From contig NZ_PPTG01000048.1 of the NCBI RefSeq assembly GCF_002954245.1, forward strand, positions 310,001-374,000: a stretch of DNA of 64,000 nucleotides, written 5' to 3'. Of this stretch, positions 57,590 through 64,000 are shown one piece after another (within the stretch, counting starts at the first letter, position 1; every line of letters begins with the position of its first letter). Below the pieces are notes generated by a model. That model was not told the origin of the DNA, ran no database searches, and was given only the letters and a program-made list of their open reading frames with translations. The DNA comes from Cryobacterium aureum (GTDB taxonomy: Bacteria > Actinomycetota > Actinomycetes > Actinomycetales > Microbacteriaceae). The position numbers and the translations under genes are program-made.

Positions 57590-58650
57590 CCACCGATCCC
57601 GCCATCGAAAATTCCGCCATCAAGCTGGTCAGCCCTTCGCTCGAAAGCGAGTCCGAGCTGGCCTTCGAGGGTGCCCTGCGCCCGGCGAGTCTGGCCGAAT
57701 TTGTCGGCCAGAAGAAGGTGCGCGGGCAGTTGCAGCTGCTGCTGACCGCCGCGACCATGCAGAATCGCACGCCAGACCACATCCTCCTGGCCGGCCCTCC
57801 CGGCCTCGGCAAGACCACCCTGGCCATGATCGTCGCCTACGAGGGCAACCGTCCGTTGCGCATGTCGAGCGGTCCGGCCATTCAGCACGCCGGCGATCTC
57901 GCGGCCGTGCTGTCATCCCTGGTACCCGGTGAGGTGCTGTTCATCGATGAAATCCATCGCATGGCACGCTCCGCCGAGGAGATGCTCTACCTCGCCATGG
58001 AGGACTTTCGCATCGACATCATGGTGGGCAAGGGTGCTGGCGCCACCTCCGTTCCACTCGACCTGGCCCCGTTCACCCTGGTCGGTGCCACGACCCGATC
58101 TGGCCTGCTGCCGAACCCCTTGCGTGACCGTTTCGGTTTCACGGCCCACTTGGAGTTCTACGCTGAGAGCGAGCTAGAGCAGGTGCTGGCCCGGGCAGCG
58201 CAGTTGATCGACCTGCCGATCAAAAAGGATGCCCTCGCGGAGATTGCCGGACGGTGCCGTGGCACACCGCGTATCGCGAACCGCCTGCTGCGCCGTGTAC
58301 GCGACTATGCGCTCGTGCACGGGGGAGCGGCCGATATCGCGGCGGTGCACGCGGCCCTCGAGCTCTACGACGTCGACGCGATCGGCCTTGATCGGCTCGA
58401 CCGGGAGGTCATGAAGATCATTCTGACCCGCTTTGGCGGCGGACCGGTCGGGCTCAACACCCTGGCCGTCTCCGTCGGCGAGGAGTCCGAAACGGTCGAA
58501 GCGGTCGTCGAACCGTTCCTGGTACGGATAGGCTTCCTCACGCGCACCCCGCGCGGCCGTGTTGCGACCAGCGCGGCCTGGCAACATTTTGGTCTGGTAC
58601 CACCTGTTGGCTCGACTCCACAGGGAAGTGCGACCTTACTTGACCTATAA
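57586..58650 (+). CDS. ruvB: Holliday junction branch migration helicase RuvB
   Basis: A 354-residue AAA+ motor. Walker A is [15 protein letters not shown], Walker [12 protein letters not shown], and sensor 1 is in [20 protein letters not shown], which also has the arginine finger region. The C-terminal winged helix ([20 protein letters not shown], then [15 protein letters not shown]) binds DNA. It drives branch migration on RuvA-bound junctions. The last codons CTATAA overlap a TATAAT hexamer that might serve the following yajC gene. Confidence 0.97.
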   Translation: MTTDPAIENSAIKLVSPSLESESELAFEGALRPASLAEFVGQKKVRGQLQLLLTAATMQNRTPDHILLAGPPGLGKTTLAMIVAYEGNRPLRMSSGPAIQHAGDLAAVLSSLVPGEVLFIDEIHRMARSAEEMLYLAMEDFRIDIMVGKGAGATSVPLDLAPFTLVGATTRSGLLPNPLRDRFGFTAHLEFYAESELEQVLARAAQLIDLPIKKDALAEIAGRCRGTPRIANRLLRRVRDYALVHGGAADIAAVHAALELYDVDAIGLDRLDREVMKIILTRFGGGPVGLNTLAVSVGEESETVEAVVEPFLVRIGFLTRTPRGRVATSAAWQHFGLVPPVGSTPQGSATLLDL

Positions 58651-58769
58651 TTCAATTTGGCCCATCTGTCCAGACCGAATATTTCCGAACGGATTTGCTC
58701 GTACAGCGATCGGGCATTCACCCACACACTTCGGCCACCCGCGCCGCAATCGAAAGGTTTCACTGCTCC

Positions 58770-59156
58770 ATGGATAATCTGACTCTCGTTATGCTGGCCG
58801 TTCTGGCCGTACTCGTCTTCTTCATGTTCCGCAACGGCCGCAAGCGCAAGAAAGATCAGGAGGCTCTGCAGGCCACCATGGTTCCCGGCGCCGACGTCAT
58901 GACCAACTTCGGCATGTACGGCACGATCATTGCCATCGATGAAGAAGCCAACAAGGTCGAACTGCAGATCGCACCCGGCGTCATCGTCGAGATCCACCGC
59001 CAGACCATCGCTCGCGTCGTCGAGCCGGTTGTCGCCGACGAACTCGACGACGAGAGCGTCGAGGCCATCGACTCGCTGAACGAGCCGGAATTCGGCCAGC
59101 GCGTTGCCGATCTTGACACCGACCCGACCGACCAGCCCAAAAAGGGCGACGCGTAG
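58770..59156 (+). CDS. yajC: Preprotein translocase subunit YajC
   Basis: A 128-residue membrane protein. One N-terminal helix (LTLVMLAVLAVLVFFMFRNG) is followed by RKRKKDQEALQATMVPGADV and VMTNFGMYGTIIAIDEEANK, the conserved YajC core. An acidic tail of about 45 residues follows. YajC associates with SecD and SecF in the membrane and supports protein export. The start ATG at 58770 was chosen because the family N terminus begins there; upstream codons add an unrelated stretch. It precedes secD and secF, as in many bacteria. Confidence 0.93.
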   Translation: MDNLTLVMLAVLAVLVFFMFRNGRKRKKDQEALQATMVPGADVMTNFGMYGTIIAIDEEANKVELQIAPGVIVEIHRQTIARVVEPVVADELDDESVEAIDSLNEPEFGQRVADLDTDPTDQPKKGDA

Positions 59157-59303
59157 TCGTTTTCGGCAGGCTTAGTTCAGTACGGTCCATTTCGTAGGGC
59201 ATACTCGCTTGGCACGTCTTTTATTGCACGAAATGCAAGTACTGCATCACGCGGTGCGTCCACACAGTTTGGTGTGGGCGCCAACAGAAAGCTGAGTTCA
59301 TAG

Positions 59304-61040
59304 GTGGCTAAGTCGTCTCCGGCCAAGAAGGCCTGGCGTTCCCTGACCTGGCTTGGCGTGATTATCGTCGGCCTGATCGCCCTCAACGCGTTCGGTGTGT
59401 TCACCCAGAACGGATCGTGGACGCCGAAACTGGCCCTCGACCTCGAGGGAGGAACGCAGATCATCCTCGCCCCGCAGCTCGAGAGCGGCCAGACGGTCAC
59501 GTCGGAGCAACTGAGCGAAGCCGTTGGTATCATTCGCCAGCGCGTCGACTCCTCTGGGGTCTCCGAGTCGGAGATCAACACCCAGGGCGGCCAGAACATC
59601 GTGGTATCGATCCCCGGTACCCCCGATGACGCCACCCTGGAACGGATCAAGTCCTCTGCCAAGCTCGAGTTTCGCGCCGTGCTCGTCGCGGGCCAGCCGT
59701 CCGGACAAACGATCGGCGCAGACGGCACCGCTACGCCGGCGCCGGAGGCGACTGTCGATCCGACCCTGTCGACCACACCCGCCGTCGAACCGACCGACGC
59801 GAGCGACCTCAACTACGTCACCCCCGCGCTCCAGGCAGAATACGACGCCTTCGACTGCAGCAAGATCAACACGACCAACGTGGCACCGGCCAATGATCCG
59901 CTCATCACCTGCGAAGCGAACGACTCGTTCAAGTACATTCTCGGCCCGGTCGAGGTAGACGGATCTACGATCGCTGACGCGACCAATGGCCAGCGCACCA
60001 CGCAAAGCGGCGCGACTACCGGCGAGTGGGCTGTCAACATCGTCTTCAACAGCGACGGAACCGCGAAGTTCGCCGATGTCACCCAGCGCTTGTTCAACCT
60101 CACCGGTGTGCAGAACCAGTTCGCGATCGTGCTCGACGGGCACGTGATCTCGGCCCCGGCCACGCAGGCCGCGATCCTGGACGGCAAGCCGCAGATCACC
60201 GGCTCGTTCGACCAGGAGACGTCCAAGGCCCTCGCCGACCAGCTGAAATTCGGTGCTCTTCCGATCAGCTTCACGGTGCAGAGCCAGGACACCATCTCGG
60301 CCACGCTCGGTTCGACCCAGCTGATCAACGGCCTCATCGCCGGCCTGATCGGTCTGATCCTCGTAGTCCTGTACTCGCTCGCTCAATACCGACTGCTCGG
60401 CCTCGTCACCATCGCCTCGCTCGGTGTCGCAGCGGTGATCACCTACCTGCTCATCACGATTCTGTCCTGGCGCGAGGGGTATCGCCTATCGCTGGCCGGT
60501 GTCGCCGGTCTGATCGTGGCCATCGGTATCACCGCCGACTCGTTCATCGTCTACTTCGAACGTGTGCGCGACGAATTGCGTGATGGCCGCGGGCTAGAAT
60601 CGTCGGTTGAAGCCGGCTGGAAGCGCGCATTCCGCACCATCGTCGCCTCGGACGTCGTCAACTTCCTCGCCGCCGCCGTATTGTTCGTGCTCGCGGTCGG
60701 CAACGTGCGGGGCTTCGCCCTGACCCTCGGCCTCACCACCATCGTCGACCTCCTCGTGGTCAGCCTGTTCACGCACCCGATGCTGCAGCTGATCGCGAAA
60801 ACGAAATTCTTCAACGAGGGCCACAAGTTGAGCGGACTCGATCCCCGCGCCCTCGGTGCCGTCTACCGCGGACGGGCTCGCTTTGAGCCCTCGGCGTCCA
60901 TATCGCCGACGAAGGTCTCTTCCTCGAGCAAGGAAGCCGCCAAACGACAAACCATCGCCGAGCGCAAGGCGTCTGAGCTTGTAGGCACCAAGCTCGTTGG
61001 TACCAGCACTGATCGATCGACGGACGGGAAGGATTCCTGA
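59304..61040 (+). CDS. secD: Protein translocase subunit SecD
   Basis: A 578-residue membrane protein. One N-terminal helix (LTWLGVIIVGLIALNAFGVF) leads to a large outer domain with LDLEGGTQIILAP near residue 45 and INTQGGQNIVVSIPG. The five C-terminal helices carry GLIAGLIGLILVVLYSLAQY and VAGLIVAIGITADSFIVYFE; the latter is the SecD/RND signature with the proton-linked aspartate. The actinobacterial insert rich in Pro/Thr/Ala around residues 140-170 is present. SecDF uses the proton gradient to help release exported proteins. The start is GTG at 59304. The stop and the secF start share a base (TGATG). Confidence 0.95.
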   Translation: MAKSSPAKKAWRSLTWLGVIIVGLIALNAFGVFTQNGSWTPKLALDLEGGTQIILAPQLESGQTVTSEQLSEAVGIIRQRVDSSGVSESEINTQGGQNIVVSIPGTPDDATLERIKSSAKLEFRAVLVAGQPSGQTIGADGTATPAPEATVDPTLSTTPAVEPTDASDLNYVTPALQAEYDAFDCSKINTTNVAPANDPLITCEANDSFKYILGPVEVDGSTIADATNGQRTTQSGATTGEWAVNIVFNSDGTAKFADVTQRLFNLTGVQNQFAIVLDGHVISAPATQAAILDGKPQITGSFDQETSKALADQLKFGALPISFTVQSQDTISATLGSTQLINGLIAGLIGLILVVLYSLAQYRLLGLVTIASLGVAAVITYLLITILSWREGYRLSLAGVAGLIVAIGITADSFIVYFERVRDELRDGRGLESSVEAGWKRAFRTIVASDVVNFLAAAVLFVLAVGNVRGFALTLGLTTIVDLLVVSLFTHPMLQLIAKTKFFNEGHKLSGLDPRALGAVYRGRARFEPSASISPTKVSSSSKEAAKRQTIAERKASELVGTKLVGTSTDRSTDGKDS

Positions 61041-62053
61041 TGGCCAGCTTCTCGAAATTCGGAAATGATCTCTACACGGGCGCTCGTTCGCTGAACATCG
61101 TCGGGCGCCGCAAACTCTGGTACCTGATCGCCGGCGGCATGATCCTCATCGCCCTGATCGGCCCATTCCTGCTGCGCGGCGGATTCGTCTTCGGTATCGA
61201 GTTCACCGGCGGGAGCCAGTTCGTCGTCTCGCAGACCACAAGCCAGTCCGAGAGCATTGCAACGGATGCCGTCGCGAGCGTCGTTCCCGACGCCGTTCCA
61301 AAGGTCTCCACAGTCGGCTCCGACGGCGTGCGGGTGCAGACCGACCAGCTCTCGGAGACCGAGACAACGGGAGTGCGGGATGCTCTCGCCGCCGCTTTTG
61401 ACGTGCCGGTCACTGAAGTAGCGACGTCGTTCATCGGGGCCACGTGGGGTCAGGACATCACGGGGCAGGCCCTGCGCGCCCTGGTCGTGTTCCTCGTTCT
61501 CGCCGGCATCATCATGGCGATCTACTTCCGCACCTGGAAGATGTCGGTGGCAGCCATGGTCGCGTTGCTGCACGACCTCGTCATCACCGCCGGGTTCTAC
61601 GGAATCACCGGTTTCGAAATCACACCAGCCGCGGTGATCGGTTTTCTGACGATTCTCGGCTACTCGCTCTACGACACGGTCGTGGTCTTCGACAAGATTC
61701 GTGAGAACACCAACTTTGATGGGTCAGGCTCGAGCCGAACCTTTTCTGAGTCGGTCAACCTCGCCGTCAACCAGACGCTGGTGCGTTCCATCAACACCTC
61801 CATCGTTGCCGCCCTGCCCGTCGCATCCATTTTGTTCATCGGAGCGTTCGTTTTGGGCGCCGGTACCCTGCGCGATATTTCGCTCGCTCTGTTGATTGGA
61901 ATTCTGGTCGGTACGTACTCCACCATTTTCATCGCGTCGCCGCTGTATGCCCAGCTGCGAAACGGTGAGGATGCCATTCGCAAGCACGACAAGAAAGCCC
62001 TCGCTGCTCGCGCCAAGGCTTCTACCCCGGCCGCTGCGAGCGTCACCGCCTAG
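61040..62053 (+). CDS. secF: Protein translocase subunit SecF
   Basis: A 337-residue membrane protein with six helices. The first helix region is LWYLIAGGMILIALIGPFLL. The conserved outer motif EFTGGSQF follows, and the RND-type helix is ILGYSLYDTVVVFDKIRENT. The final helix block ends in GTYSTIFIASPLYAQLR. It pairs with SecD. It is coupled to secD by a one-base overlap and followed by a perfect 12-bp hairpin. Confidence 0.96.
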   Translation: MASFSKFGNDLYTGARSLNIVGRRKLWYLIAGGMILIALIGPFLLRGGFVFGIEFTGGSQFVVSQTTSQSESIATDAVASVVPDAVPKVSTVGSDGVRVQTDQLSETETTGVRDALAAAFDVPVTEVATSFIGATWGQDITGQALRALVVFLVLAGIIMAIYFRTWKMSVAAMVALLHDLVITAGFYGITGFEITPAAVIGFLTILGYSLYDTVVVFDKIRENTNFDGSGSSRTFSESVNLAVNQTLVRSINTSIVAALPVASILFIGAFVLGAGTLRDISLALLIGILVGTYSTIFIASPLYAQLRNGEDAIRKHDKKALAARAKASTPAAASVTA

Positions 62054-62075
62054 TCAGAATCACCCGCACACCGAG

Positions 62076-62103
62076 AACGGCCAGCCCCTGCGGGCTGGCC
62101 GTT
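62076..62103 (+). terminator. Hairpin after secF
   Basis: AACGGCCAGCCC and GGGCTGGCCGTT form a perfect 12-bp stem with loop CTGC, 22 bp after the secF stop. No T-run follows (CCTGC), so it may be a Rho-assisted or partial terminator before the relA promoter. Confidence 0.6.
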
Positions 62104-62225
62104 CCTGCAGGTCCCGCGCTGCGTTCTGCTGCGGGCGTACGGACTGCCCCGGCGAAACCGGCATAATTGACAGTACGCAAGCCCGCCCATGGACAGCCAC
62201 CGGGCGTGACGCACGAGGTGAGACT

Positions 62226-64000
62226 ATGACGGACACGACGACCCCCTCCCCGGCCTCGTTGCGCCGTCTGGTTCCTCGCATCTTCTCCCGGGCCCAGCCC
62301 GCCGGCGCTGTTGACCGCTTGATCAAGACAGTTCGCCTGAACCACCCGAAGGTCGACCTGTCGATCATCGAACGTGCATACACCGCGGCCGAGCGAGCGC
62401 ACGACGGGCAGCTGCGTCGCAGCGGCGAGCCGTACATCACTCATCCGGTCGCCGTGGCTCAGATTCTGGCCGACCTCGGTATCGGCACCAAGACCATCGC
62501 GGCGGCCCTGCTGCACGACACCGTCGAAGACACCGATTACACGCTCGACGCGCTGCGCGCCGACTTCGGCGATGAAATCGCCATGCTCGTCGATGGGGTC
62601 ACCAAACTCGACAAGGTGAAGTACGGCGACTCGACCCAGGCCGAGACCGTACGCAAAATGATCGTCGCGATGTCTAAAGACATACGCGTACTCATCATCA
62701 AACTCGCCGACCGGCTGCACAACGCCCGCACCTGGGGTTTCGTCCCCAACGAATCCGCCGTGCGCAAGGCCACTGAGACCCTGGAGATCTACGCCCCCCT
62801 CGCGCATCGTCTGGGGATCCAGACGATCAAGTGGGAACTCGAGGACCTCTCCTTTGCGGTGCTGTACCCCAAGCTGTACGCCGAAATTGAAAGCCTGGTC
62901 AAGCAGCGCACGCCGCAGCGCGAAGAGTTCGTTCAACAGGTCATCGACACCATCAACGACGATCTCAAATCGGCGCGCATTCGGGGCAAGGTAGCCGGCC
63001 GCCCCAAGCAGTATTACTCGATCTACCAGAAAATGGTCGTGCGCGGCCGCGAGTTCGATGAGATTTACGACCTCGTCGGCATTCGCGTACTGGTGAACTC
63101 GGTGCGGGACTGCTACGCGGTGCTGGGATCCATCCATGCTCGCTGGACGCCGTTGCCCGGCCGATTCAAGGACTACATCGCCACCCCAAAGTTCAACCTG
63201 TACCAGTCCCTGCACACCACCGTGCTCGGCCCGAGCGGTCGCGCCGTGGAGATTCAGATTCGCACCACCGAGATGCACCAGCGTGCTGAATTCGGCGTGG
63301 CCGCGCACTGGAAGTACAAGGAACAGGTCAATGGCAAGAGCGCCGGCGGCCCCGGTCCGCAGAGCGACACCGACATGGCGTGGCTCGCCCACATCTCTGA
63401 CTGGCAAGCCGAAACGGCCGACCCCGGCGAATTCCTCGACTCCTTGCGTTACGAGATCGGTGCCAAAGAGGTCTACGTCTTCACGCCGAAGGGCCGCGTC
63501 ATCGGTCTCCCCTCCGGCGCAACCCCGGTCGACTTCGCCTATGCGGTACACACCGAGGTGGGTCACCGCACCATGGGGGCCAAGGTCAACGGTCGATTGG
63601 TGCCGCTGGAGAGCGAACTGATCACCGGCGACGTGGTCGAGGTGTTCACCTCGAAGAATCCCGACTCCGGCCCGAGCAAAGACTGGCTGAACTTCGTCAA
63701 AAGCCCCAGAGCCCGCAACAAGATTCGGCAGTGGTTCACCAAGGAACGCCGCGACGAGGCCATCGAGCAGGGCCGCGACGCGATCGCCCGGGCCATGCGC
63801 AAGCAAAACCTTCCGCTGCAGAAACTGATGAACCAGGACTCCTTCGCGGAGGTCGCAGCCCAGCTCAAGTACGAAGATGTGTCGGCGCTCTACGCCGCCG
63901 TCGGTGAAGGTCACGTTTCGACCCAGTCGGTGCTCGAAAAGGTCGTCTCTTCGGTGCAGAGCATCGAAGACAACGACAGCAACGACTTTCCGGTCGCCGC
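62226..64000 (+). CDS. relA: Bifunctional (p)ppGpp synthetase/hydrolase RelA/SpoT type, 3' truncated by window end
   Basis: At least 591 residues, continuing beyond the window with no stop codon. The HD hydrolase domain is at the N terminus: AERAHDGQLRRSGEPYITHP (H59, H73) and AALLHDTVEDTDY (H97, D98). The synthetase domain follows with GRPKQYYSIYQKMVVRGREF, YQSLHTTVLG and EFGVAAHWKYKEQ. A TGS domain (EVYVFTPKGRVIGLPSGATP) then begins. Both catalytic sites appear complete, so it is a Rel-type bifunctional stringent-response enzyme, as usual for actinobacteria. The start ATG at 62226 follows GAGGTGAG. The missing part would contain the rest of the helical region and the ACT domain. Confidence 0.95.
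   Translation, partial: MTDTTTPSPASLRRLVPRIFSRAQPAGAVDRLIKTVRLNHPKVDLSIIERAYTAAERAHDGQLRRSGEPYITHPVAVAQILADLGIGTKTIAAALLHDTVEDTDYTLDALRADFGDEIAMLVDGVTKLDKVKYGDSTQAETVRKMIVAMSKDIRVLIIKLADRLHNARTWGFVPNESAVRKATETLEIYAPLAHRLGIQTIKWELEDLSFAVLYPKLYAEIESLVKQRTPQREEFVQQVIDTINDDLKSARIRGKVAGRPKQYYSIYQKMVVRGREFDEIYDLVGIRVLVNSVRDCYAVLGSIHARWTPLPGRFKDYIATPKFNLYQSLHTTVLGPSGRAVEIQIRTTEMHQRAEFGVAAHWKYKEQVNGKSAGGPGPQSDTDMAWLAHISDWQAETADPGEFLDSLRYEIGAKEVYVFTPKGRVIGLPSGATPVDFAYAVHTEVGHRTMGAKVNGRLVPLESELITGDVVEVFTSKNPDSGPSKDWLNFVKSPRARNKIRQWFTKERRDEAIEQGRDAIARAMRKQNLPLQKLMNQDSFAEVAAQLKYEDVSALYAAVGEGHVSTQSVLEKVVSSVQSIEDNDSNDFPVA

Noticed and set aside
58639..58652. TTGACC next to TATAAT at the end of ruvB as a strong promoter
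   Set aside because: The two hexamers adjoin with no spacer, and no good partner hexamer lies at 16-18 bp from either; TATAAT coincides with the last codons and stop of ruvB.
59259..59281. Hairpin CCACAC/GTGTGG upstream of secD as a riboswitch or attenuator
   Set aside because: Only six base pairs, no T-run and no recognisable aptamer; probably chance.
62043..63914. Open frame of 623 aa opposite relA
   Set aside because: Antisense to the clear Rel protein domains; composition bias explains it.

Overview
The window is a chromosomal stretch of a high-GC actinobacterium, most likely Micrococcales and probably Microbacteriaceae. The basis is core genes typical of that group (SepH, DUF4193, DUF3093, DUF3710, DUF3159, DUF3000 and a MarP-type protease), strong GC bias at third codon positions, and the locus order thrS-HIT-pdxST-yebC-ruvCAB-yajC-secDF-relA. 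Species cannot be named from the sequence alone.

Layout. 1-7.6 kb is metabolic and transport: a DinB-like protein, a nitronate monooxygenase, two FUSC-type membrane proteins, and a LysR regulator divergent from an amino-acid ABC importer whose solute-binding and permease domains are fused. 7.8-13.6 kb is a tripartite tricarboxylate transporter (tctCBA, minus strand) divergent from a CitA/DcuS-type sensor kinase and its response regulator, a likely uptake-plus-sensor unit. 13.6-22.9 kb is core: sepH, DUF4193, DUF3093, dut-DUF3710-DUF3159, aconitase and dxs. 23-28.3 kb holds a fatty-acid oxidation pair (thiolase plus multifunctional hydratase/dehydrogenase) and an RNase D-DUF3000 pair. 28.3-37.8 kb holds an alpha/beta hydrolase, a sulfurtransferase-SufE pair, zapE, an ammonium transporter behind a GlnR-like box, a MarP-type protease and smaller genes.

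38,126-49,576 is a genomic island in a tRNA-Val(CAC) gene. A perfect 59-bp direct repeat (the 3' 58 nt of the tRNA plus one flanking base) bounds it. The intact tRNA lies at the right end and the displaced 3' fragment, with a terminator, at the left. The island is visibly less GC-rich in its middle, is littered with transposase remnants, has no recognisable integrase, and carries an MFS transporter and a flavin monooxygenase. At its centre are four unusual genes: (i) a radical-SAM-like protein whose CxxxCxxC motif is at the C terminus after the barrel elements, as in a circular permutation; (ii) a 484-aa protein I do not recognise; (iii) a PTS Enzyme I-like PEP phosphotransferase without the HPr-binding helical subdomain and with substituted catalytic residues; (iv) a cytidylate-kinase-like domain fused to a phosphoribosyltransferase-like domain. 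Genes ii-iv form a minus-strand operon, and iii and iv overlap by ATGA. I infer a nucleotide-modifying system, possibly defensive. It is my main candidate for something undescribed.

49.6-64 kb returns to core: tRNA-Gly, tRNA-Cys, tRNA-Val(GAC), thrS, a HIT protein, the PLP synthase pair pdxST, a DUF1697 protein, yebC, the Holliday-junction operon ruvCAB, the Sec accessory genes yajC-secD-secF, and the 5' part of a bifunctional (p)ppGpp synthetase/hydrolase that runs off the window end.
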